From positions 1-11,714 of the forward strand of contig CAJBVG010000004.1 of assembly GCA_903958995.1 (NCBI GenBank): a DNA stretch of 11,714 nt. The letters run 5' to 3'. Under the pieces are notes generated by a model that had not been told where the DNA came from, did not search any database, and was given only the letters and a program-made list of their open reading frames with translations. The DNA comes from an uncultured bacterium (GTDB lineage Bacteria; Bacteroidota; Bacteroidia; Sphingobacteriales; Sphingobacteriaceae). The position numbers and the translations under genes are program-made. This document shows positions 1 through 8,554 of this stretch, piece after piece. Each line of letters opens with the position of its first letter. Positions within the stretch are counted from its first letter, which is position 1.

Positions 1-1101
1 GATGAGCATTGGATGGTAAAAGATATGCCCTTCCCGAATTTCATTCATCAATTCGATACGTTTACAAAAACTAATTATTACGCTACTTCTTTGCTAGATC
101 CTTACGCTGCACCATCCGATAAAAAATTATTCAATGAGGGGTGGTTTGATAAGCGTATGCCGGATTTGAATTTGAAAGATCAAGCATTAGCTAGATTCAT
201 GACCCAACAAACGTTGTGGTGGTTATACTATGCTGAGATAGATGCTATCCGTATCGATACCTATACTTATCCTGATCATGAATTTATGGTAGACTGGTAT
301 CAACGAATTAGAAAAGAATTCCCAGAAATGAGCATCTTTGGAGAAATCTGGGAACATGCAGTACCTATTCAAAGTTTTTTTGCACCAAAAAGCAAAAAGT
401 ATGATGAGGAAATGCAACATGTTTTGGACTTCCAATTCTGTTTTGCGATGGATGAATTTGTAGATCAAGATTACGGCTGGACAGAAGGTGTCTCTAAATT
501 ATATTCGAGTTTAACACAAGACTATTTATACGCAGATCCTTACCATCATGTAACATTTATCGACAATCACGACATGGATCGTTTCTTCGCTCAAATGAAA
601 GGCGACATCCCTAAATTGAAAAATGCATTAGGTATGCTACTTACCATGCGTGGAATTCCATGTATTTTCTATGGCACGGAAGTATTAATGCAAGGGAAAG
701 GTTCACATGGGGTAATTCGTGAAGACTTTAGTGGTGGATGGAAAGAAGATGCAATTAATAAATTCGATGAAACCAAAAGATCAACAGCTGAAAACGATGT
801 AATCAATTACATCAAAACCATTCAAACTTGGAAAGCAAATAGTCCTGCCTTTAAAGAAGGAAAGCTAATGCAGTTTATCCCCCAAGATGGTATTTACGCA
901 TTTGCTCGTTACACTGGAAACGATGTAGCATTCATCATCTTTAATAGTAATAAAACTAAAAAAGTAATAAGCACAAATCGTTTTCAAGATATTTTAAAAG
1001 GAAAAACTTCTGGAAGGAATATTATTGATAATCGTAAGGTAGATTTAAATACGATAGAGATTGGAGCGAAAGAACTTCTTATAATCGAAGTTGCGAATTA
1101 G
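1..1101 (+). CDS. Cyclomaltodextrinase/neopullulanase-like GH13 enzyme, 5'-truncated by the window
   Basis: This is the C-terminal 366 residues of a GH13 alpha-glucan hydrolase. The frame is open from base 1 (DEHWMVKDMPFPN), so the real start lies upstream and the Met at base 13 is internal. The catalytic set is visible: nucleophile D86 in IRIDTY, acid/base E115 in FGEIWE, and the third carboxylate D191 in IDNHDMDR (fragment numbering). The phrases MPDLNLKD, GIPCIFYGTEVLM and the REDFSGGW stretch are typical of the Bacteroidota cyclomaltodextrinase group (Flavobacterium sp. 92 enzyme, SusA-like). After about residue 285 comes a small C-terminal beta domain. The expected activity is hydrolysis of cyclodextrins, pullulan or maltodextrins, probably periplasmic, but the N-terminus and any signal peptide are out of view. 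The gene converges on the minus-strand maltose operon, and its last codons (Val-Ala-Asn-stop) lie inside an octamer repeat. The GH13 call is firm; the exact substrate is not. Confidence 0.9.
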   Translation, partial: DEHWMVKDMPFPNFIHQFDTFTKTNYYATSLLDPYAAPSDKKLFNEGWFDKRMPDLNLKDQALARFMTQQTLWWLYYAEIDAIRIDTYTYPDHEFMVDWYQRIRKEFPEMSIFGEIWEHAVPIQSFFAPKSKKYDEEMQHVLDFQFCFAMDEFVDQDYGWTEGVSKLYSSLTQDYLYADPYHHVTFIDNHDMDRFFAQMKGDIPKLKNALGMLLTMRGIPCIFYGTEVLMQGKGSHGVIREDFSGGWKEDAINKFDETKRSTAENDVINYIKTIQTWKANSPAFKEGKLMQFIPQDGIYAFARYTGNDVAFIIFNSNKTKKVISTNRFQDILKGKTSGRNIIDNRKVDLNTIEIGAKELLIIEVAN

Positions 1102-1188
1102 CGAATTTGCGAACTAGCGAATTATCGTTTAGGTAATAACACTTTACCAATTCGTAAATTCGCTAGTTTGCTAGTTCGATAGTTTGAC
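1091..1188. repeat. Inverted array of 8-bp units between convergent genes; probable bidirectional terminator
   Basis: The left arm is a tandem of units like TAGCGAAT, with the GCGAA core starting at 1093, 1101, 1109 and 1117. The right arm carries TTCG/TTTG cores starting at 1151, 1159, 1167, 1175 and 1183, again exactly 8 bp apart. The arms pair as one long stem, 1094-1123 with 1157-1186: by hand count 24 Watson-Crick pairs, 4 G-T wobbles and 2 mismatches. The longest perfect block is AACTAGCGAATT (1112-1123) with its complement at 1157-1168. An inner GGTAA/TTACC stem (1132-1136, 1144-1148) lies in the same register. The TAG stops of both flanking genes touch or lie within the array. A termination or 3'-end stabilising role is inferred from position. 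There is no clear U-tract, so it is not a textbook intrinsic terminator. Confidence 0.75.
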
Positions 1189-2510
1189 TAATTGTCTTGC
1201 ACGTACAACACCGACACGGCAGCGCTTAGCATAAATACACCTGCTATTACGATGGCATATATTGCATTGTTATTATAAATAGTTTTCACGATTGGGCCTC
1301 CGATAATACCATTCACAATCTGAGGGATGGTAATGAAGAAATTAAAAATTCCCATATACACTCCCATTTTACCTGATGGAATTTTATTAGCTAAAATGGC
1401 ATATGGCATTGACAAGATTGATGCCCAAGCAAAGCCTACACCTACCATACAGAAAAGCAAATCTGTTTTACTATCTGCAAAATACATTCCGATTAATCCG
1501 ACACCACCGGCAATTAATGAAATAGCATGTGTTTTCTTTTTGCCAAAGTATTTTGCAATACGTGGTAACATTAAAGCATATATTGCTGACACTCCATTAT
1601 ACACTCCAAAAATAATACCAGTCCAAGTTTGTGCTTCTCTAAATTTATCGCTACTTGTATCTTCTAATGATAATCCGAATACGTGATTAGCTATTGCAGG
1701 AGTTGTAAACACCCACATGCTGAATAGTGCAAACCAACTGAAAAATTGCACCAATCCTAATTGACGCATTACACTCGGCATATTTTTAAAATCCTTGAAA
1801 ATATTGCTAAACTTCGAAGTTTCATCTTCTGATTTACCGTGATACTTTTCGTATTCTGCTGGTGGATATTCTTTAGAAAATATTACAGTTACTAAAATAC
1901 AACAAAGGAAAACTACAGCTCCTGAGTAAAAAGAAAAAGTAACGTTATCGGCTACATAGCCTGCAGGAGCAGATGATGAAACACCAAAGAACTCATGCAT
2001 AATATAAGGTAACCAAGAACCAGCTACAGCACCAATGCCAATTAAAAATGTTTGTATAGCAAATCCTAGTGTGCTTTGTTTTGATGATAAATTGTCGGCT
2101 ACTAAAGCGCGGAAAGGTTCCATCGCAATATTAATACTCGCATCCATTACCATTAACATACCAGCACCAATCAACAAAGCTGATTTAGCTTGAAAAAACA
2201 AAGCTGAATTTGGAAGTAATAATAATGCAGCACAACATAAAATTGTACCAATCATAATGTAGGGCTTTCTTCTTCCAAATCTACCCCAGGTTTTATCGCT
2301 ATAATAACCAATAATAGGTTGAATAATCATACCTGTTAAAGGTGCAACTAGCCAAAACCATGATAATTGTTCTACGTGAGCTCCATAGTTTTGAAGAATT
2401 CCACTTGCATTTCCATTTTGTAATGCAAATCCAAATTGTATCCCCATGAATCCGAAACTCATGCTGAAAATTTGGAGCAAGCTTAATCGTGGTCTCTCTA
2501 ATAATGTCAT
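1188..2510 (-). CDS. MFS sugar permease (SLC45/GPH-like), probable maltose importer
   Basis: This is a 440-residue hydrophobic protein with about 12 predicted membrane segments and a charged central cytoplasmic loop near residues 212-245. The loop between TM2 and TM3 reads GYYSDKTWGRFGRRKPY (residues 68-84), the motif-A form found in SLC45-type and related sugar-proton symporters. Similar permeases accompany maltose phosphorylase genes in Bacteroidota, where they are thought to import maltose across the inner membrane. It is the last gene of the minus-strand operon. Its start lies 6 nt after the stop of the small amylase, and its own stop abuts the octamer array. The placement fits import of the exported amylases' product for cytoplasmic phosphorolysis. 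Maltose as substrate is inferred from context; sucrose, longer maltodextrins or glucose are alternatives. Confidence 0.88.
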   Translation of the reverse strand: MTLLERPRLSLLQIFSMSFGFMGIQFGFALQNGNASGILQNYGAHVEQLSWFWLVAPLTGMIIQPIIGYYSDKTWGRFGRRKPYIMIGTILCCAALLLLPNSALFFQAKSALLIGAGMLMVMDASINIAMEPFRALVADNLSSKQSTLGFAIQTFLIGIGAVAGSWLPYIMHEFFGVSSSAPAGYVADNVTFSFYSGAVVFLCCILVTVIFSKEYPPAEYEKYHGKSEDETSKFSNIFKDFKNMPSVMRQLGLVQFFSWFALFSMWVFTTPAIANHVFGLSLEDTSSDKFREAQTWTGIIFGVYNGVSAIYALMLPRIAKYFGKKKTHAISLIAGGVGLIGMYFADSKTDLLFCMVGVGFAWASILSMPYAILANKIPSGKMGVYMGIFNFFITIPQIVNGIIGGPIVKTIYNNNAIYAIVIAGVFMLSAAVSVLYVQDN

Positions 2511-2516
2511 ATAAAT

Positions 2517-3899
2517 TTATTTATAGTAAACAATGTATGAATATGGGGCAAGAGTAATCGTTCCATTTTTCAATACTTGATTTGCATTCGATTCGATTTT
2601 ATATCCAGATGACAATATATTCAAATTTGCATCTGCAGTACTTACAACAATTGGATTATAATGGAAATTTATAAAGACATAAGCTTCACTATTACCATTA
2701 GTACGAGTATATGCATAGCAAATATCCTCTGCTGTAGATTTCGTTGTCATTTTAAGTTCTTTCCATGAACCTAAGTTATTATCATTAGAGAATGCTGGTA
2801 CAGTATGTTTTAAATTCGTCATTCGTTTGTACCAAGCTATACGAGAAGTATTCGCCCATTCAGTAGTTTTAATTTGATCTTTTTCGAAAAAGCTTAATCT
2901 TCTATTTAACCCAGCTTCTTCACCGGTATAAATTAATGGCAAACTTTGTGGTAAAGTGTAAACCATAATACCTACTTGCTGCCAATTTTTACCATATTTT
3001 TCATCAACAGTTCCATTCCATGAATTCTCATCATGGTTAGTCAAGAAATACAGCTTGTGCATATTTGCTGGGAATTTCGCATAATTTGCACCTAATTCTT
3101 TTTTGAACTCCGCTAAACTTTTCTTTCCGTTAATAAAATCATTAGATGTACCCATAAAACTCCATCCATAGGAAGCATTAAATGCTTTGTTGAAATAAGC
3201 GTCAGGGGTTGGATTGATATCTGGATTCCATTCCATTTCCGCTAACATATAAACAGGTTTAATCGTTTCTAATTCGACACGCAATTGCTCCCAAAAATCT
3301 ACTGGCACTAAAAATGCAACATCACAACGGTAGCCATCAATATCAAAATCAGATACCCAATATTTCATGGCATCAATCATTGCCGTTCTCATCTCTGGAT
3401 GAGTATAATCTAGTTTAGCTACATCCGTCCAATCGTATTGAGTAGCAATTTCTCCATCCTTACCTCTAACATACCAATCAGAATGTTGCTCTAGCCATTT
3501 GTTATCCCAAGCTGAATGATTCGCTACCCAGTCTATTAGAACTTTTATACCTAATAAATGTGCTTTATCAACTAATGATTTAAAGTCTGCTTTTGTTCCA
3601 TACTCAGGAGCTACATCAGTGTAATCTTTCACACTATAATAACTTCCCATTCCACCTTTTCTATTTTTTACACCAATAGGATGAATCGGCATAATCCAAA
3701 TAACATCTACTCCTAATTCTTTTAATCGTGGCAACTCTTTTGCAAACGCATTGAATGTTCCTTCAGGAGTATATTGACGAATGTTCACTTCGTAAATCAC
3801 TGCATTTTTAGACCATTCAGGCTGCACTAATTGTGCATTAGCCATACTACTCACCATCACTAATAAGATGAGCACTAATTTATTTATCGTTTTATTCAT
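2517..3899 (-). CDS. Exported GH13 alpha-amylase, 460 aa
   Basis: This is a single-domain alpha-amylase with a Sec signal peptide. A short basic N-terminus is followed by a hydrophobic core at residues 8-19 and an ANA|Q cleavage site near residue 22, with no lipobox cysteine. It is therefore expected to be periplasmic or secreted rather than a surface lipoprotein. The catalytic (beta/alpha)8 barrel starts directly after it (VIYEVNIRQYTPEGTF). The four GH13 regions are intact: region I DWVANH (123-128), nucleophile D193 in GYRCD, acid/base E221 in LAEMEW, and D290 in TNHDEN. The region after about residue 385 is a C-terminal beta domain. Length and layout match the compact Bacteroidota alpha-amylases of maltose loci. 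The start codon overlaps the end of the upstream GH13 gene by 8 nt, implying translational coupling. Expected activity is endo-hydrolysis of maltodextrins; linkage specificity cannot be read from sequence. Confidence 0.92.
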   Translation of the reverse strand: MNKTINKLVLILLVMVSSMANAQLVQPEWSKNAVIYEVNIRQYTPEGTFNAFAKELPRLKELGVDVIWIMPIHPIGVKNRKGGMGSYYSVKDYTDVAPEYGTKADFKSLVDKAHLLGIKVLIDWVANHSAWDNKWLEQHSDWYVRGKDGEIATQYDWTDVAKLDYTHPEMRTAMIDAMKYWVSDFDIDGYRCDVAFLVPVDFWEQLRVELETIKPVYMLAEMEWNPDINPTPDAYFNKAFNASYGWSFMGTSNDFINGKKSLAEFKKELGANYAKFPANMHKLYFLTNHDENSWNGTVDEKYGKNWQQVGIMVYTLPQSLPLIYTGEEAGLNRRLSFFEKDQIKTTEWANTSRIAWYKRMTNLKHTVPAFSNDNNLGSWKELKMTTKSTAEDICYAYTRTNGNSEAYVFINFHYNPIVVSTADANLNILSSGYKIESNANQVLKNGTITLAPYSYIVYYK

Positions 3900-6246
3900 A
3901 GCTTATAATTTCAAAGTCGTCATTTGTTAATTGAATACTGATATCTTTTTTACCCTTAATAATTGTATGCCCGAAGTGAGCTTTTGCTGTACGTTTATCA
4001 GCAATATTGATTTTCACTATTCCAGTATTTTTAGCAAATACGATGACACTTTTTTTGCCAAAATAATTTCTTTCGTAAGCAAAGAATCCTTCTGTACAAG
4101 TTAAGGTTTTGTAATCACCATAGATTAACTCTAAGTTGTTTTTTCTTAAGTTCGCTAATACTTGAACTTTATCTCTTAGTTCTTTTTCATTTGTATTATA
4201 ACCATCGAACTCCATCATTCTTCTATTATCTGGATCATTACCACCTGGCATAGCAATTTCATCTCCATAATAAACTACAGGTATCCCCGGAATTGTAAAG
4301 TTTAACGCCATCATTTGTGCAATTCTAGAATACCCTTTCGTACCTACATGTTGTATATCTCTACTCCAACCCGCAAGCTTTGTATCTTCATCAGGTTTCA
4401 CAGTGCCTTCGGCAAGTGAAGTAAATCGAGGCTTATCTTGATTTCCACTAATGTTACCCATGAGATGGTGATTGCCGTAATATTTAAAACTTTCGTTGAT
4501 TGTATTTTCTAAACGTTGAAATGCTTTTTTGCTACCTTCTAAATCTGTATCAAATGCAAATGCATTTACACCAGCATCGTACATGTTAAAATCAAACTGC
4601 CCATCCATCTGACCAGAATTTACATACGATCCAATTAACTCAGGACTGCCGTATGTTTCTCCGATTTGATAGAATCCAGATTTATTTTTCGAACGAACAT
4701 CATTTCTAATTTTTAATGTTAGCGTTCTCCAAAATACTTCGGGAACATGTTTACTTGCATCGTGTCTAAATCCATCGATATCAAAATTTCTTACCCAATA
4801 CATTACCGAGTCTGAAATTACTTCATTTACTTCTGGACGTTGAAAATCAAGTGTAGGCAAAAATGTATCGAACCAAGTTGTTAAACGGTAATCGTCCCAA
4901 CGTTCTGTATTCATTGAACCATCTGGTAAGTACAATGGTGTAGCCCAATCTGGGTGTTCCTTATAAAGTGGATGATCCGTATGAATATGATGTGCTACAA
5001 AATCTAATACGAGATTCATGTTGTTAGCATGTGCATCAGATATTAACGTAGTAAAACCTTGATTCGTTCCGAATCTTTTGTCTACTAAAGAATAAGAGGT
5101 TGGCCAATAACCATGGTAAGCAGAAAATTTCGTGGTAATTTTTTTATTCCAAAATCCCCAAGCTCCATCTGGATTCTTCGCAATTGGCGATAACCAAATG
5201 GTGTTGAAACCTAAGTCTTCAAAAAATCCATCTTTGATTTTATTTTGAATTCCTTTAATGTCGCCACCTTTATAATCAGCAATTGGAACAACGCCTTCTA
5301 ATGGCTTTGGATTGTTAGATGGATCACCATCACTAAAACGATCAACCATCATGAAATACATAATCTGAGTATGCATGTCGGTTCGTTCTAATAAGCCTGC
5401 TGAATTTATTACTCTACCAAATTCTAATGGTACAATTATATCATTAGAAATTTTGCCATTTCCATAGGCATAAACTCTGACATAACTTCTCTTACTATTT
5501 TTCGCTGCATCAGGTAATTGAAATTCAAACTTAGAAGTTTGTTTAACTCCTGTTACAATAAGATGATGATTCCAAAACACTAAGTAGCCTTCAATATTAT
5601 CTGCTTTAATACTAACGTTAGCTCCTTCAAATTGATGTGTTGAAATACTTGGTAATGTTACTTCTGTATTCCCTACGACAATTTGAGCATTTGTGCCCCC
5701 AATTCCATTTGGAACTATTGCTGCATTGCTTGCGTTTACTTCTTTCCCGTCGGCAATTAATTTATATTGATGTTGACCAGAATTGATTTTCTTTAAATCG
5801 ATGGTCCAAGATTTAGAGGGCAAACTAGTTGTTGCTGAAACACCTTTCGAAATAGGTGCCCAACTGGTGAAAGTTCCTTTTATAGCTAATGTTGATGCTG
5901 GCTCTGCTAATTGAATAACTATTTGAATATTTTGTTTGTCTGAACCAAATGTTGGGATATCATAATAATCGGCTCCGATAAAAAATCGAATGCTAGAAAC
6001 TTTTGCATTTGGCGTTCCTACTACAACTAATTTTGAATTAGATAAAGAAACTAATTTCAACCCATTAGGTATATGAACAGAATCAATTTTCGATTGGAAT
6101 GGGAAATAGTCTGCAATAACTAGAGTACTAGTATCTACTTGTAATTGAAATGGACTAGCTAAAACTCCCCAAGCTTTTTGCGCTTCAACTTTTATCGATA
6201 AAGCGAATAAGCAAAACAAACCTATACTAAGTTTTTTATTGAACAT
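3892..6246 (-). CDS. Large exported GH13 amylase/neopullulanase-type enzyme with N-terminal beta domains, 784 aa
   Basis: This is an exported multidomain GH13 enzyme. A Sec signal peptide covers residues 1-22 (VEA|Q cleavage, no lipobox). Residues about 24-100 look like an Ig-type beta domain. Residues about 104-192 resemble a CBM48/AMPK-type glycogen-binding fold (the phrase IKGTFTSWAP, later HQYKLIADGKEV). A further beta segment at about 200-280 precedes the barrel, which starts near 293 (QIMYFMMVDRFSDGDPSNN, a probable calcium loop). The catalytic residues are present: nucleophile D496 in GFRHD, acid/base E530 in QIGETYG, and D604 in SGNQDKPRF. Two motif variants stand out: region I reads DFVAHH (415-420), with His in place of the usual Asn, and region IV has NQD rather than NHD. 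A C-terminal beta domain follows about residue 710. The gene overlaps maltose phosphorylase by 11 nt upstream and the small amylase by 8 nt downstream. It probably acts on branched or longer alpha-glucans in the periplasm; the precise specificity is uncertain. Confidence 0.9.
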   Translation of the reverse strand: MFNKKLSIGLFCLFALSIKVEAQKAWGVLASPFQLQVDTSTLVIADYFPFQSKIDSVHIPNGLKLVSLSNSKLVVVGTPNAKVSSIRFFIGADYYDIPTFGSDKQNIQIVIQLAEPASTLAIKGTFTSWAPISKGVSATTSLPSKSWTIDLKKINSGQHQYKLIADGKEVNASNAAIVPNGIGGTNAQIVVGNTEVTLPSISTHQFEGANVSIKADNIEGYLVFWNHHLIVTGVKQTSKFEFQLPDAAKNSKRSYVRVYAYGNGKISNDIIVPLEFGRVINSAGLLERTDMHTQIMYFMMVDRFSDGDPSNNPKPLEGVVPIADYKGGDIKGIQNKIKDGFFEDLGFNTIWLSPIAKNPDGAWGFWNKKITTKFSAYHGYWPTSYSLVDKRFGTNQGFTTLISDAHANNMNLVLDFVAHHIHTDHPLYKEHPDWATPLYLPDGSMNTERWDDYRLTTWFDTFLPTLDFQRPEVNEVISDSVMYWVRNFDIDGFRHDASKHVPEVFWRTLTLKIRNDVRSKNKSGFYQIGETYGSPELIGSYVNSGQMDGQFDFNMYDAGVNAFAFDTDLEGSKKAFQRLENTINESFKYYGNHHLMGNISGNQDKPRFTSLAEGTVKPDEDTKLAGWSRDIQHVGTKGYSRIAQMMALNFTIPGIPVVYYGDEIAMPGGNDPDNRRMMEFDGYNTNEKELRDKVQVLANLRKNNLELIYGDYKTLTCTEGFFAYERNYFGKKSVIVFAKNTGIVKINIADKRTAKAHFGHTIIKGKKDISIQLTNDDFEIISYE

Positions 6247-8554
6247 ATATTGCTTTTAAATTCAGCGAAACTTCATTGTTCGGCTCAAGCGAAATCGTTT
6301 CTCCATACACTTCACAACTTAAAGTATGTGATGCGTTAAGATTTAAAAATAATTTTTCTTTGTTTACTCGAACAGAAATAATTGCATCGCGGTAACGAAC
6401 TAAGAAACTAAATCCTGACCAATGTTTTGGTAACATTGGGGCAAAACTTAAGGTATCTTTTTTAATTCGCAATCCGCCGAACCCCATTACAACCGACATC
6501 CACGTTCCGGCCATACTCGTAATGTGTAATCCTTCATGAACTTCTTTATTGTAATCATCTAAATCTAATCGCGATGTGCGTAAGTAAAGTTCGTATGCTT
6601 TCTCTTCATAGCCAAGTTTAGTCGCTTGGATGACATGTATACAAGGCGACAAAGATGATTCATGAACAGTGCGTGGTTCGTAAAAATCAAAATTTCGTTT
6701 TAACGTTTCCACATCAAAATGATCTTCAAATAAGAACATTCCTTGCAGCACATCAGCTTGCTTAATAAAGCAAGAACGAAGTATTCTATCCCACGACCAA
6801 TGTTGATTAATTGGGCGTTGATTGGTTGGTAAATCAGTTGCTAAGATTTGTTCTTTGTCTAAGTAACCTTCTTGTTGTAAGAATATACCTAGATTTTCAT
6901 CTGCTGGAAAAAACATATTTTCAGTAATATCTTTCCAACGAACTAATTCGTCTGCATTAAATTTTGTTTTTGTACAAAAATCGTTGTAGTACGCTTTATC
7001 AGTGTTAGATATATTCTGTATAACTTCTGCTGTATATTTCATACACCAATTAGAAATATAGTTGGTGTACCAATTATTGTTTACATTGTTTTCGTATTCA
7101 TTCGGACCAGTAACACCATGCATTACGTATTGCTTTTTAGCATCCGACCAATGTATGCGTTGTGACCAAAATCTAGAAATCCCTAATAATACTTCTGCCC
7201 CACCTTCATTTAAATAAGATAAGTCGCCAGTATATAATCCATATTGAAATATGGCAAATGCTATTGCACCATTACGATGAATTTCCTCAAAAGTTATTTC
7301 CCATTCATTATGGCATTCTTCTCCATTCATGGTAACCATTGGATACAATGCAGCACCATTAGTAAATCCTAATTTCTCAGCGTTTTCAATGGCCTTGTCT
7401 AATTGATTATAACGATAACGTAAAAGCTGCTTAGAGATACTAGCATCTGATGTGCCTAAGTAAAATGGTATGCAATACGCTTCAGTATCCCAATAGGTAG
7501 AACCTCCATATTTCTCACCAGTAAATCCTTTCGGACCAATATTTAAACGAGGGTCTCTTCCTGAATAAGTTTGATGTAACTGGAAAATATTAAAACGAAT
7601 TCCTTGTTGTGCAGCAATATCGCCATCAATAGTAATATCGGCATTCTCCCAAAGTGAAGCCCAAGAATTAGTATGACGAGTTTTTAGCTTATCGTAACCA
7701 AGCTCTCTGGCTTTTTGTAAATTATTTTGACAAGCAGATTCTAGCGATGCATTATCATAATACATATTCGATACAATACTTACGTATTTCTCCATGCAAT
7801 ATGTTTTCCCTTGCTCTGCTTTTAATTTCCAATGGGCGGAAACATTCCAATCGCTGTTAGAATATTGAGCAGCGTTTTGTTCATTTTTGTCAATAAACAT
7901 TTTTACAAAGAAACCTTCGCAAACTTCAAAGTGTAGTTTATTTGTCTTGCTTGTTAACCAAGCTGAGTTATCATCATTTTTTTCAGAAACTCTACTCCAA
8001 AATATTTCGTCGTAATTAGAGTCGGTATTTTTTACGTGCGCATCAATTCCGGACGACCAATTAATATCTGCTGATGCATGAGCTGTAATACTATAGCGAA
8101 TACAAGCTATTTCGTCATCCTCCTTACTCATAAAACGTTCTACAGAAACTGTAAACTTTTTATTGGTAGAAGTGGTATAATCAAATGAACGTTGCAGCAA
8201 ACCTGTTTTCATATCAAGCACACGCTTAAAGTTTGCGGGTGCGTGTTTAAATAAATCAACAGATTCTCCATCAATTTCAATATTCATTTTAATCCAATTC
8301 GGACTGTTTAATACTTTAGCGAAATATTCGGGGTATCCATTTTTCCACCAACCCACACGAGTTTTATCGGGGTAATACACTCCTGCTATATATGAACCTT
8401 GTAAAGTTTTTCCACTATATGTTTCCTCGAACATTGCACGTTGCCCCATCTTCCCATTCCCAATACTGAAAATACTTTCAGCTGCTTCATGCATTTCAGG
8501 ATTAAATCCCTCTTCAATAATTTGCCATTCGTTATGTAAAAAATAATTCTTCAT
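6236..8554 (-). CDS. mapA: Maltose phosphorylase (GH65)
   Basis: It catalyses maltose + phosphate to glucose + beta-D-glucose-1-phosphate in the cytoplasm, and no signal peptide is present. The 772-residue length is usual for the family. The order is an N-terminal beta-sandwich (about 8-265), a helical linker, an (alpha/alpha)6 barrel (about 320-690) and a small C-terminal beta domain (about 693-745). The general acid is E486 in GPNEYENNVNNNWYTN, the position corresponding to Glu487 of the Lactobacillus brevis enzyme. Phosphate-site and substrate motifs are also present: WDTE (355-358), KQAD (598-601), HESSLSP (631-637) and the GLHITSMAGTW stretch. The loop ECHNEWEITFEEIHRNG is the maltose phosphorylase form rather than the trehalose or kojibiose one. 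The start codon overlaps the pgmB stop by one base (TAATG) and the end overlaps the large GH13 by 11 nt. It works directly with PgmB, which uses its beta-G1P. Confidence 0.96.
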   Translation of the reverse strand: MKNYFLHNEWQIIEEGFNPEMHEAAESIFSIGNGKMGQRAMFEETYSGKTLQGSYIAGVYYPDKTRVGWWKNGYPEYFAKVLNSPNWIKMNIEIDGESVDLFKHAPANFKRVLDMKTGLLQRSFDYTTSTNKKFTVSVERFMSKEDDEIACIRYSITAHASADINWSSGIDAHVKNTDSNYDEIFWSRVSEKNDDNSAWLTSKTNKLHFEVCEGFFVKMFIDKNEQNAAQYSNSDWNVSAHWKLKAEQGKTYCMEKYVSIVSNMYYDNASLESACQNNLQKARELGYDKLKTRHTNSWASLWENADITIDGDIAAQQGIRFNIFQLHQTYSGRDPRLNIGPKGFTGEKYGGSTYWDTEAYCIPFYLGTSDASISKQLLRYRYNQLDKAIENAEKLGFTNGAALYPMVTMNGEECHNEWEITFEEIHRNGAIAFAIFQYGLYTGDLSYLNEGGAEVLLGISRFWSQRIHWSDAKKQYVMHGVTGPNEYENNVNNNWYTNYISNWCMKYTAEVIQNISNTDKAYYNDFCTKTKFNADELVRWKDITENMFFPADENLGIFLQQEGYLDKEQILATDLPTNQRPINQHWSWDRILRSCFIKQADVLQGMFLFEDHFDVETLKRNFDFYEPRTVHESSLSPCIHVIQATKLGYEEKAYELYLRTSRLDLDDYNKEVHEGLHITSMAGTWMSVVMGFGGLRIKKDTLSFAPMLPKHWSGFSFLVRYRDAIISVRVNKEKLFLNLNASHTLSCEVYGETISLEPNNEVSLNLKAIYVQ

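Noticed and set aside
223..468. Minus-strand open frame of 81 codons
   Set aside because: It lies wholly inside the cyclomaltodextrinase-like gene, antisense to its catalytic barrel, and has no recognisable domain; it is a shadow of real coding.
1327..1686. Plus-strand open frame of 119 codons
   Set aside because: It is antisense within the MFS permease; its composition mirrors the hydrophobic codons of the real gene and no protein family is recognisable.
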